A stretch of 23,988 nt of DNA from JANMCE01 sp031360915 (GTDB lineage: Bacteria > Actinomycetota > Acidimicrobiia > Acidimicrobiales > Ilumatobacteraceae): contig JANMCE010000055.1 of assembly GCA_031360915.1 (NCBI GenBank), positions 1-23,988 of the forward strand, written 5' to 3'. Made by a program: the position numbers and the translations under genes. Under the pieces are notes generated by a model. That model saw only the letters and a program-made list of their open reading frames with translations, made no database searches and was not told where the DNA came from. Of the stretch, positions 14,785 through 22,258 are shown in pieces (position 1 is the stretch's first letter; the number at the start of each line of letters is the position of its first letter).

Positions 14785-15963
14785 TCAGACGCCCCAAAGC
14801 TTCTTGAAGGCTGCCTCGGCGCCCGGTGGCATCCAGTCAGCGTTGGTAGCGATCAGCTCCTTGGCGAACTTTGCGTCATTGACGATGACCGTGGGAAGTG
14901 CAGCGGCGGCACGCTCTTCATCGAGAGGCATGCCAACGCTGAGGCGGGCCGCAGCGTCAACCATCAACCAACCGGCATAGCCCTTCGGATCAGCCGACCA
15001 GGCACCCATTGTTCCGGCAACGATCTCGTCGAGGTCGACCTTGCTGAAGTCCTGGCCGTAGACCTTCACCTGCTTGTCGAGACCGGCGGTCTTGAGCGCA
15101 GCAGTGACACCACCCGGAAGATCGCCGAACGTCGCGAACACGTAGTTTAGCTTCGTGTTGGCTTGCAGCTTGGATGCGACGGCAGCCGGAATCTTTCCAC
15201 CAATGAGGTCCTCAAGCGTCACGTTGAGCGTATCGACCGTGCAGGTCTTGCAGTTCTTGGCGAGCTGCGCCTTATAGGCATCCTCTTCGACAACCAGCAC
15301 CGGGAAGTCACGAATCGTTACGACCAGCGCGTTGGCCTTGCTCTTGGAATCAACAATGGCCCAGTCAGCCATAAGCGGGCCGGTCTTGGAGACGAAGGAC
15401 TCGTCACCGCACTGCATCAACAGGCCGCTGTCCGCGCTGGGATCGTCGGTGCCAAAACAGCTCAGCACCCCAATACCCTTGGCCTTCGCCGCATCAAGCT
15501 GTGGCTTGTACTGTGCGGTGGCCAGACCGGTGCTGGCGATGTAGTTCACGCCGGCTTCAATGGCCTGTTGGAACGCGGGACCCGGGTCGGTGCTCTTCAT
15601 GGGAACAATCTTCAGATCCCAGCCGAGCGCCGTCGTGGCGGCCTTAAAGCCAGGTGTGAGGTACGCCGCGCAGGTCGGAACGTCACACTCGAGCCAAGCG
15701 ATGGACTTCTTGTCGGCCTTCTTGGTGAGCGGCTTGGTGACACCAATGCCACCATCGGCCTTGCTGTACTTGTCGACGTTGGCCTTCGCGGCAGCGAAAC
15801 CCGGATCCTCGGCCATGGCCGCAGCGGTCGTGACTGCAGCCGGAGCGGCAGTGGTTGCAGCCGGAGCGGCAGTGGTTGCTGTGCTGCTCTTGCTGCTGCC
15901 GCACCCGGCAGCAACAACGACGCCGCATACGAGCACGGCGAGCAGAGAACGAAACTTGGTCAT
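14785..15963 (-). CDS. ABC-transporter substrate-binding lipoprotein, sugar-type (Peripla_BP_4-like)
   Basis: A 392-residue exported lipoprotein. A basic N terminus and hydrophobic segment end in the lipobox VVAAGC, with lipidated Cys21. A Thr/Ala/Pro-rich linker (about 22-55) precedes a two-lobed type-1 periplasmic-binding fold, with AFQQAIEAGVNYIASTG and VKVYGQDFS-type segments as in ribose-binding relatives. The ATG at 15963 follows AAGGGGG at good spacing; a much longer upstream reading runs antisense through the ATPase gene and is not real. It should feed the ATPase/permease pair at 16111-18632, although it is transcribed in the opposite direction. Two paired cysteines (CDVPTC; CKTC) may form disulfides outside the membrane. 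The ligand need not be a sugar, given the neighbours. Confidence 0.93.
   Translation of the reverse strand: MTKFRSLLAVLVCGVVVAAGCGSSKSSTATTAAPAATTAAPAAVTTAAAMAEDPGFAAAKANVDKYSKADGGIGVTKPLTKKADKKSIAWLECDVPTCAAYLTPGFKAATTALGWDLKIVPMKSTDPGPAFQQAIEAGVNYIASTGLATAQYKPQLDAAKAKGIGVLSCFGTDDPSADSGLLMQCGDESFVSKTGPLMADWAIVDSKSKANALVVTIRDFPVLVVEEDAYKAQLAKNCKTCTVDTLNVTLEDLIGGKIPAAVASKLQANTKLNYVFATFGDLPGGVTAALKTAGLDKQVKVYGQDFSKVDLDEIVAGTMGAWSADPKGYAGWLMVDAAARLSVGMPLDEERAAAALPTVIVNDAKFAKELIATNADWMPPGAEAAFKKLWGV
15836..15877. repeat. Perfect 2 x 21-bp tandem repeat in the lipoprotein linker
   Basis: Two adjacent identical 21-bp units (15836-15856 and 15857-15877) encode a doubled TTAAPAA-like heptapeptide in the flexible linker after the lipid anchor. 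The unit is in frame, so copy-number changes would only alter linker length. Confidence 0.85.
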
Positions 15964-16110
15964 GCAATCCCCCTTGTAGTTACGACGACAACGGACCCTT
16001 GTCCGCGCCATGCCGTGGGGGTAGTTTATTGATACCGAGCACAGTTTGCTAGTCTTTCCTTCGACGCACCGAGCGACACTCGCCTCGGATGCCTCCTGGG
16101 GGGAGGAACG
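15964..16110. promoter_or_regulatory. Divergent control region of the ABC transporter; ribosome-site hairpin before the ATPase
   Basis: This 147-bp region serves both the binding-protein gene (left) and the ATPase operon (right). TTGATA followed after 15 bp by TAGTCT is a possible rightward promoter near 16030-16057; leftward, TAAACT or TATCAA near 16030 are candidates. A small hairpin CGGAC-CCTT-GTCCG (15992-16005) lies in the leftward leader. Just before the ATPase GTG, CCTCC (16092-16096) can pair with GGAGG (16102-16106), the ribosome site, around a 5-nt loop. Confidence 0.45.
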
Positions 16111-17625
16111 GTGGCGGAAACGCTGCACATCGAACACCTTTCGAAGACATTTCCGGGCCAGGCCGCGCTGATTGATGTCGGCCTCACCATTGACGCGGGT
16201 GAAGTCCACGCGCTCGTTGGCCAGAATGGCTCCGGAAAGTCCACGCTCGTAAAAGTGCTCGCCGGTTACCACCAACCCGATCCTGGTTCGAGTGCATGGG
16301 TCAACGGGCAACCGATTGCGCTTGGCGATGCGCATGCTGCCGCGCTGGCCGGCATTCGATTCGTCCACCAGGACCTCGGCCTCGTGGGCAGCATCAGCAC
16401 CGTTGAGAACCTGGCGCTCACCAACGGCTACAACACCGGAGCGGGTCGGCGTATTCAGTGGAAGGCTGCGGTACAGCGGGCGAACGAAGCCATGGCTGCC
16501 CTCGGGCTTCCCGATCTCGATGTTCGAGCACCCGTTGCTTCGCTTCCACCTTCGCAGAAGACGGCCGTTGCGATCGCTCGCTCGCTGGTCGGGTGGGAAG
16601 ACGGCGCAAGCCTGCTTGTCCTTGATGAGCCAACAGCCACTTTGCCGGGTGCCGATGTCGCTCGTCTGTTCGACGTCATTCATCGTCTGAAGGCCAAGGG
16701 ATTGTCCATCCTGTACATCTCCCACCACCTCGATGAGGTCTTCGAGCTCGCCGATCGTGTGACCGTATTGCGAGATGCAAGACGAATCGACACGGTCCCG
16801 GTTGCCGGACTCGATCATGCTTCGTTGATCGAGCTCATTGTCGGCCGACGGATCGAAGGCTCCTCCGCGTCTGATGCGGCTACCTCCGGTGCTCCGGTAT
16901 TGCAACTGCGCGGGCTTACGGGAGGCAACGTGCACGGTATCGATCTGGAGGTGCGTCCGGGCGAGATTGTCGGCATTGCGGGCATCACCGGATCAGGTCG
17001 GGAACATGTACTCGGGCTCATCGCCGGTCAGCTTCCTTACGAAAGCGGCGAGGTCATCGTGAACGACCGGCCCCTCCAAAACTACGAACCTCGATCAGGT
17101 ATCGCCGCCGGAGTAGCCTTCGTACCAGCGGATCGATCGGTTCGCGGAACCGTCGCCCCCATGAACGTCCGCGAGAATCTGTCATTGTGCGACCTCAGCC
17201 CTCACTTTGCTGGTGGCCGGCTGCGACGCAAACGGGAGACGACCGAAACGAACTGGTGGATTGAGAAGCTCTCCATCAAAACCAGCTCAACGGAAACGCT
17301 CATCGGCTCGCTCAGCGGTGGGAACCAGCAAAAGGTGATGTTCGGAAAGGCCCTTCGGCTCAACCCGAAGTTGCTCTTACTCGACGAACCGACACAGGGC
17401 ATCGATGTCGGAGCCAAAGATCAAATACATGCGCTCATCGACACCTCTTCCAACGATGGTGTCGCCACCCTGGTTGCCAGCACCGACACCGATGAGCTGG
17501 TAAGGCTTTGCCATCGCGTCATCGTGCTCATAAACGGACGTATTGCAGCAACACTCACCGGTGCTGACATCACGGCAGAACACATCGAACATACGCAACT
17601 CCAAACCAGCCGGAGAGATTCATGA
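16111..17625 (+). CDS. ABC-transporter ATPase, sugar type (RbsA/MglA-like, two nucleotide-binding domains)
   Basis: A 504-residue protein with two fused ATPase domains, as in RbsA, that powers import through the permease encoded next. Domain 1: Walker A GQNGSGKST (37-45), Walker B LLVLDEP (168-174), H-loop in YISHH; its signature is LPPSQ (145-149) instead of LSxGQ. Domain 2: GITGSGRE (291-298) in place of Walker A, which is normal for this family, canonical signature LSGGN (401-405), and Walker B LLLLDEP (421-427). The start is GTG 16111 after the strong GGGGGGAGG. Its stop overlaps the permease ATG by 4 bp. Gene order ATPase, permease, CurA-type reductase, SnoaL-like protein suggests import of a catabolic substrate. 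Confidence 0.94.
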   Translation: MAETLHIEHLSKTFPGQAALIDVGLTIDAGEVHALVGQNGSGKSTLVKVLAGYHQPDPGSSAWVNGQPIALGDAHAAALAGIRFVHQDLGLVGSISTVENLALTNGYNTGAGRRIQWKAAVQRANEAMAALGLPDLDVRAPVASLPPSQKTAVAIARSLVGWEDGASLLVLDEPTATLPGADVARLFDVIHRLKAKGLSILYISHHLDEVFELADRVTVLRDARRIDTVPVAGLDHASLIELIVGRRIEGSSASDAATSGAPVLQLRGLTGGNVHGIDLEVRPGEIVGIAGITGSGREHVLGLIAGQLPYESGEVIVNDRPLQNYEPRSGIAAGVAFVPADRSVRGTVAPMNVRENLSLCDLSPHFAGGRLRRKRETTETNWWIEKLSIKTSSTETLIGSLSGGNQQKVMFGKALRLNPKLLLLDEPTQGIDVGAKDQIHALIDTSSNDGVATLVASTDTDELVRLCHRVIVLINGRIAATLTGADITAEHIEHTQLQTSRRDS

Positions 17626-18632
17626 TCAAGCGACTCGCACTCGACAGATTCAGTGCCTTGTACCTTTGGGGATTCTTCATGATCGTCTTCGGTGTTCTGA
17701 GGCCAAAGACGTTCCTCAGCGGCACATCGCTCCAACTCGTCATCATCGAGAACGTCATTTACGGCGTGTTGGCCATCGCGTTCCTGGTGCCGCTCACTAC
17801 GGGAACGTACGACCTCTCCATTGGCACCATGATGTCTCTTTCGCTGGTCATCACCAACTCCCTCGCCAAAGATCATGTCGTGCCACCGCTGGTCGGCATG
17901 CTCATCGCACTCGTTGCGTGTGGCCTCGCCGGTTTCATCAGCGGCTTCATCGTGGTGAAGCTACGGGTCAACAGCTTCATCGCCACCCTCGGGATGAGTC
18001 AGGTGATCACCGCGTTGATTCTGAAGACGTCACGTCAGACGATCAGCGGCGCGTTCACCAAGTCGTATCAGGACATCGGAAACAAGAAAGTCTTGGGCCT
18101 ACCACTGTTTGTGTACTACCTCGCGGTGCTGGCGTTCGTTGCATGGTACGTGCTCGAACACACACCCGTTGGGCGCTACATGTTCGCCACTGGCGGGAAT
18201 CCCGAAGCGGCCCGACTGGCCGGTGTCCGCACCGATCGCCTGGTCTGGGGGTCACTGATTGTCTCCGGTCTGATCGCCGGATTCGCGGGCACGGTGTACT
18301 CCTGGAAGGTTGGCACGTATTCCCAGTCGATCGGTCCAGGCCTCCTCTTCCCCGCGATCGCGGCGGTGTTCTTCGGCGCGTCACAGTTGAAGGCTCGCCC
18401 GAACGTCGTGGGCACGCTCATCGCGCTCTACGCCCTGGCGTGGGGCATCAAGGGAATCCAGCTCACCTTTTCCAGTGACACCGAGTGGATCACTCCACTA
18501 TTCACCGGCATTTCGCTCCTCACCGCAGTGGCGCTGGCCAGTCGACAAGGCATCATCAAAGTGCGCAAGCGCAAGGTCGATCCCGCGGCTCCGGCCGTTG
18601 TCGCTGCTACAGCCGCTGAGCTGGGTTCCTGA
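17622..18632 (+). CDS. ABC-transporter permease (RbsC-like, BPD_transp_2 family)
   Basis: A 336-residue inner-membrane protein with about 8-10 hydrophobic helices. Family marks are the LTTGTYDLSIGTMMSL segment (the G-x-D-LS-x-G motif), VNSFIATLGM, and GGNPEAARLAGV before the last third, which is the region contacting the ATPase. It forms the membrane pore, probably as a dimer, with the double ATPase at 16111. The start overlaps the ATPase stop as ATGA. The Ala/Val-rich C-terminal tail after a basic KVRKRK stretch is likely cytoplasmic. It ends 6 bp before the CurA-type reductase gene. Confidence 0.94.
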   Translation: MIKRLALDRFSALYLWGFFMIVFGVLRPKTFLSGTSLQLVIIENVIYGVLAIAFLVPLTTGTYDLSIGTMMSLSLVITNSLAKDHVVPPLVGMLIALVACGLAGFISGFIVVKLRVNSFIATLGMSQVITALILKTSRQTISGAFTKSYQDIGNKKVLGLPLFVYYLAVLAFVAWYVLEHTPVGRYMFATGGNPEAARLAGVRTDRLVWGSLIVSGLIAGFAGTVYSWKVGTYSQSIGPGLLFPAIAAVFFGASQLKARPNVVGTLIALYALAWGIKGIQLTFSSDTEWITPLFTGISLLTAVALASRQGIIKVRKRKVDPAAPAVVAATAAELGS

Positions 18633-18638
18633 TTTTCG

Positions 18639-19664
18639 ATGACGCTCTCGACGACTAGGGCTGTTGTTCTCGCTCGCCAAACGGCGCAGTCGGGTCCGGT
18701 ACTCGATGACTTTCGTATCGAGTCTTTTGCGTTGCCTTCGCTTGGCGAGGGTCAACTGCTGGTGCGAAACGCGTATATGAGTGTCGACCCGTCCATGCGC
18801 GGGCGGCTCGAGCCGACGGAGAAGCACTACACCACCAATTTTGTGCCCGGTCAGCCGCTCGACGGATCGGCCATCGGCATCGTCATCGAGTCGCAAAGCG
18901 ATGCCGTGCCGGTTGGTGCAGCCGTACGACATCGCCTTGGCTGGCGCGAGCACGCCATCGTCGACGCGTCGGCGGTGACGGTGCACGACCCCACGATTGC
19001 GCCACTGAACCAGTGGCTCGGAGCCCTCGGCCAAACCGGGTTCACGGCTTATGCCGGGTTGTTGCGAACGGCTGAGTTCAAGCCGGGTGATGCTGTCTTC
19101 GTATCGGCCGCAGCCGGAGCCGTCGGCAGTATGGTCGGCCAGTTTGCACGGCTGCTCGGCGCATCACGTGTCGTGGGCAGTGCAGGCGGCGAAGCAAAGC
19201 GGAAACTGCTTGTGGACGAACTCGGCTTCGACGACGCGTTCGACTACCGAGCTGGTCCGGCCGAAGATCAGTTGAGACGGATCGCTCCGGACGGCATCGA
19301 CGTGTACTTCGACAACGTGGGCGGCGAACAACTCATGGCTGCGCTTGATGCCATGCACCAGAACGGTCGAGTTGCACTGTGCGGCATGATCTCCAACTTC
19401 GATCCCGCTAATCCCCGTTACGACATCAGCAGACTCATCGGTGTGGTACTGAAGCGCTTAACCATTCGCGGGTTCATCGTCCGTGACCATGAAGACATGC
19501 GAGCCGAGTTCGAGCAACGGGTGTCTGGCTGGCTACGCGGCGGGGAACTCGTCAGCCGAGACACGATCTACGACGGCCTTGAGCACGCCGTGGAAGCACT
19601 TTTTGGTGTGATGTCCGGTGCCAACGTTGGCAAGATGCTCGTTCGACTCGACCCCTCAGCCTAA
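18639..19664 (+). CDS. NADP-dependent MDR-family enone reductase (CurA / leukotriene-B4-dehydrogenase-like)
   Basis: A 341-residue zinc-independent medium-chain reductase. Marks are NAYMSVDPSMRGR (44-56), PLDGSAIG, GQTGFTAYAGL (131-141), the nucleotide loop AAAGAVGSMVGQ (157-168), and DVYFDNVGGE followed by GRVALCGMIS. Relatives reduce the double bond of alpha,beta-unsaturated ketones with NADPH (prostaglandin reductase, curcumin reductase CurA). It lies 6 bp after the permease and 9 bp before a SnoaL-like gene, so it is co-transcribed with the importer. Its ribosome site is weak, suggesting coupling to permease translation. It may act on an unsaturated ketone formed from the imported compound. 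An intact enone reductase could also compensate for the broken dienoyl-type reductase at 13145-14642. Confidence 0.92.
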   Translation: MTLSTTRAVVLARQTAQSGPVLDDFRIESFALPSLGEGQLLVRNAYMSVDPSMRGRLEPTEKHYTTNFVPGQPLDGSAIGIVIESQSDAVPVGAAVRHRLGWREHAIVDASAVTVHDPTIAPLNQWLGALGQTGFTAYAGLLRTAEFKPGDAVFVSAAAGAVGSMVGQFARLLGASRVVGSAGGEAKRKLLVDELGFDDAFDYRAGPAEDQLRRIAPDGIDVYFDNVGGEQLMAALDAMHQNGRVALCGMISNFDPANPRYDISRLIGVVLKRLTIRGFIVRDHEDMRAEFEQRVSGWLRGGELVSRDTIYDGLEHAVEALFGVMSGANVGKMLVRLDPSA

Positions 19665-19673
19665 GGAGCAGCC

Positions 19674-20096
19674 ATGAGCGACCGCGACGACATCAGCGAT
19701 CTGGTATACCGCTACAGCGACGCCGTTACCCGCAAGGACCGAACGCAATGGGCCGCAACCTGGGCCGAAGATGCCTGGTGGGATCTCGGCAAGGGACGTT
19801 TGAGTCGTGGCCGGGAGACCATTGTCGAGTTCTGGCAGAAGGCCGTGGACGGCCTCACCATCGTGGTGCAGTTGGTGCACAACGGAGCCGTCGCCATCGA
19901 TGGTGAGACGGCATCGGGCCGCTGGTACGTGTCCGAGCATCTGGAACGAACGACTGGCGCGACGGGGCTGCTGCTCGCCTGGTACGACGATACCTACGTG
20001 CGCGTCGACGGCCAGTGGCTGTTCGCGAGTCGATCACTCGGCTCGCTCTACCACGGTGCCCCCGACTTTAGCGGAGCCTTCACTCCCCTCGCGTAA
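19674..20096 (+). CDS. SnoaL-like / NTF2-fold protein (copy 3, Asp replaced)
   Basis: A 140-residue SnoaL-like protein. The helix with RYSDAVTRKD keeps Tyr14, but Thr19 stands where copies 1 and 2 have the acidic residue; His69 in VQLVHNG is kept. The C-terminal strands (LLLAWYDDTYVRVDGQWLFASR) are typical. Loss of the Asp suggests a different reaction or a binding role. The ATG has an excellent AAGGAGC ribosome site that overlaps the stop of the CurA-type gene. Last gene of the importer operon; it ends 9 bp before the convergent PEP-synthase-like gene, and no terminator is visible in that gap. Confidence 0.87.
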   Translation: MSDRDDISDLVYRYSDAVTRKDRTQWAATWAEDAWWDLGKGRLSRGRETIVEFWQKAVDGLTIVVQLVHNGAVAIDGETASGRWYVSEHLERTTGATGLLLAWYDDTYVRVDGQWLFASRSLGSLYHGAPDFSGAFTPLA

Positions 20097-20105
20097 CCGG
20101 CGTTG

Positions 20106-21839
20106 TTAGGGCAGGGCGTCGATGGTGACCGTGCCCGCGTGACCGTTCACGGTGATGGTGGCGCCGTTGGGGATGCGGCGGGTGGCATCACCAATCGAGG
20201 GCACACACGGGATACCGAGCTCACGGCTGACAATGACGGCGTGGGTGCCGACGGCTCCGACGTTTACCACCACTCCGCTGACCGCAAGGAACAACGGCGT
20301 CCATGACGGATCGGTACTCGGCGCCACCAGGATGTCACCGGGTTCGAGCTCGGTCGGATCATCGATGGTGAGCAGCACCCGGGCGGTTCCGGTGACGATG
20401 CCGGGTGAACCAGCCATGCCCTTGAGCACATCGCCGACCGCCACGCGCTCTACCACGGCGTCGGCTTTCCGGGCCCACTCCGAAAGCGGCTTGGCCGCGA
20501 CATCGACGATGTAGGGCGGGTCGAGCTTGAACAGCTCGCGATAGTCAATTTCTCGCTCGGCCAACGCGGCGGCGAACCACGCCGGATCGGCCACATAGGC
20601 GTCGAGCTCGTCTTCCTTCAACATGTAGATCTGCTTGGCGTTGGCAAGATGACCGGCGGCCACCATGCGGCGGCCGAGTTCATCAAAGCAGAGACGGATC
20701 TCATGCAGGGCGCGAATGTTGTTGGTCTTACAGCGCTCACGCGCGATCATGAACACCCGGGCTGAGCTGAGCGCTGCGCCGAGCATGCCAATGGCTTCGG
20801 CGTTGCCCGCCAGTTTCTGGTGCAGTTCGGCGGTGAGACGTTCCCGCTCAGCGGCGCCACGAGCCTCTCCTGCGGAGGGATCCGCGCTGTCATCGTTGCG
20901 CCGCAAACGGTCGATCGCCGAAAACAACATCTCGGGCCTAGTCTCGTAGGCCGAGCTGTAGAGATCCCACTCGTTCGGACCGCGGGAACCGTGCTCGTAC
21001 ATGAACGTGTCGACGTCGGTTACAAACGCTTGGACCTGTGCTGCGCTGCTCGAGCGCGCTCGGTCGAGCAGTCCGTCGTGACCGGCGTTGAAAATCTCCG
21101 TGAGTTCCTTCGATGCCCGTACCCGACGCGACATGGTCCAGATGGAGTTGGCAATGAGTGCGGAGTCGACATCACCCATGCCCGTGAGCAGGCGGGTGAC
21201 CAAGGTGGGGTCGATCTCGGCTGTCAGCGCACCGAGAACGCTAGGCCCGACGCTCGCGCCGAGTGAGGCCCAGGCATGTTGAGCAAACATGGCCACGAGG
21301 TGACGCTGGATGGAGCGGGCCCGGCCAAGAAGTTGGGCTGTGGTCTGTGTAGACAGCTCGGGTCGACTGTCGCGCAGCGCCTTGGCTTCCACCTTCTGCT
21401 TTTCAATCTCGGGCACGTTGGGCGTGGACATGAACCAGCCCATCTGCTTGGTGAGCAGTTCGGTATGTCGGCGTGAAGCGTGCCAGTCACGTTCCTGATA
21501 CGGCGGCACCGCAGAGGGGTCGTCGAAGTAGGCGTTGTCGATCGCCTGCCAGCCAGCACCCGAGCGCACACCGAACAACCGGGCCTGTGTGAGCGAGTTG
21601 TAGAAGTAGCCGCCAAACAACCCAAACGACTCGGGCTGATGCAGGTCGTACTCGTCGGCGTCTAAGACACCGAGTTGCACAAAACCGTCCCGACAGCCGA
21701 GCACGATCCCGCTTTCCCAGGCGAACGTCCAGCCGAGCGGGCTGACCGGATCGGCCATTACCTCGCCGGCGTTTCCTCGCGTGTAGTTCGGAAATCTTTC
21801 GGTCGGCACACGGTCGACAATCCAACGTTCACCCAGCAT
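20106..21839 (-). CDS. PEP-synthase/rifampin-phosphotransferase-like protein without ATP-grasp domain (paralogue 2)
   Basis: A 577-residue protein collinear with the one at 9997-11739: both open with a xRWIxD segment, then YTRxNAGEVM and SPLG, share FGGYFY near residue 75, GSRGPNEW, a C-terminal PGDILVAPSTDPSWTPLF and the swivel loop. The phosphorylated residue would be H533 in VGTHAVIVSREL; Thr replaces the Ser found in paralogue 1. Again there is no ATP-grasp domain, so it cannot work as a complete PEP synthase or rifampin phosphotransferase. It probably carries phosphate from a partner to a small substrate. The leader GGGGGAC-T-GAAT-T-ATG is nearly the same as in paralogue 1. Upstream, two 10-bp direct repeats flank its likely -10. 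It may also be read from the ABM/SDR/Rieske operon 68 bp upstream. Confidence 0.87.
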   Translation of the reverse strand: MLGERWIVDRVPTERFPNYTRGNAGEVMADPVSPLGWTFAWESGIVLGCRDGFVQLGVLDADEYDLHQPESFGLFGGYFYNSLTQARLFGVRSGAGWQAIDNAYFDDPSAVPPYQERDWHASRRHTELLTKQMGWFMSTPNVPEIEKQKVEAKALRDSRPELSTQTTAQLLGRARSIQRHLVAMFAQHAWASLGASVGPSVLGALTAEIDPTLVTRLLTGMGDVDSALIANSIWTMSRRVRASKELTEIFNAGHDGLLDRARSSSAAQVQAFVTDVDTFMYEHGSRGPNEWDLYSSAYETRPEMLFSAIDRLRRNDDSADPSAGEARGAAERERLTAELHQKLAGNAEAIGMLGAALSSARVFMIARERCKTNNIRALHEIRLCFDELGRRMVAAGHLANAKQIYMLKEDELDAYVADPAWFAAALAEREIDYRELFKLDPPYIVDVAAKPLSEWARKADAVVERVAVGDVLKGMAGSPGIVTGTARVLLTIDDPTELEPGDILVAPSTDPSWTPLFLAVSGVVVNVGAVGTHAVIVSRELGIPCVPSIGDATRRIPNGATITVNGHAGTVTIDALP

Positions 21840-21884
21840 AATTCAGTCCCCCAAGGACGAAGCTCCACGAGCATCACGCCCATC

Positions 21885-21914
21885 GAGTTACTGAATCTAG
21901 TACAGAGTTACTGA
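21885..21914 (-). promoter_or_regulatory. Tandem operator-like repeats around the -10 of PEP-synthase-like gene 2
   Basis: On the minus strand TCAGTAACTC occurs twice (21914-21905 and 21894-21885), 20 bp apart, so both face the same side of the helix. TAGATT (21899-21894), a candidate -10, lies between and touches the downstream copy. The upstream copy overlaps the stop codon of the ABM gene. This is the arrangement expected for a repressor or activator acting on this gene alone. Confidence 0.55.
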
Positions 21915-22258
21915 TCGAGGTTGAACCCCGCGGTGGGCTGCCGTGCGGCGTCGTAGACCGGAGCGGTCGCGTCAACGCGGTACTTGGCAACGGACGATCC
22001 GGCCCGGACGAACGTGCCGAGAAGCGCCTTCATAGCCCAGAAGTTCGGATGGCCAAAGTGTGCCTCCAGAGCCGGAGCGTCGGCCCATAGCTCGTAGACC
22101 TGCACCCGATGGGTGACGCTGGAATCGGCGGCGAAGCTGTAAGCGAGGCATCCGGGTTCCGTGTCCCGTGTGGACTGTTGCATGTCGGAGGCCGCAGCGA
22201 CCGCGCCGTCGCGGTTGGCCTGGTCGGCGAAGTCGATAGTGCCGGCAATGATGATCAT
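21908..22258 (-). CDS. Antibiotic-biosynthesis-monooxygenase (ABM) domain protein, YgiN-like
   Basis: A 116-residue small ferredoxin-like fold protein. The segments MIIIAGTIDF, DMQQSTRDTEPGCLAYSFAAD, VQVYELWADAPALEAHFGHPNF are those of the ABM family, which includes cofactor-free quinol oxygenases, anthrone oxygenases and heme-degrading enzymes. Pairing with an SDR and a Rieske oxygenase fits oxidation of a hydroxylated ring, but many family members have no known reaction. The ATG at 22258 overlaps the stop of the upstream SDR as ATGA. The C terminus (about the last 20 residues) extends past the domain. Confidence 0.88.
   Translation of the reverse strand: MIIIAGTIDFADQANRDGAVAAASDMQQSTRDTEPGCLAYSFAADSSVTHRVQVYELWADAPALEAHFGHPNFWAMKALLGTFVRAGSSVAKYRVDATAPVYDAARQPTAGFNLDQ

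Noticed and set aside
14785..16935. A single 716-codon minus-strand open frame
   Set aside because: The first 324 codons run antisense through the ATPase gene with its Walker motifs on the plus strand. The real protein starts at 15963 with a ribosome site and a lipoprotein signal.
14785..18632. Naming the importer as a ribose or xylose transporter
   Set aside because: Only family-level similarity is visible and the co-transcribed genes are not sugar enzymes.
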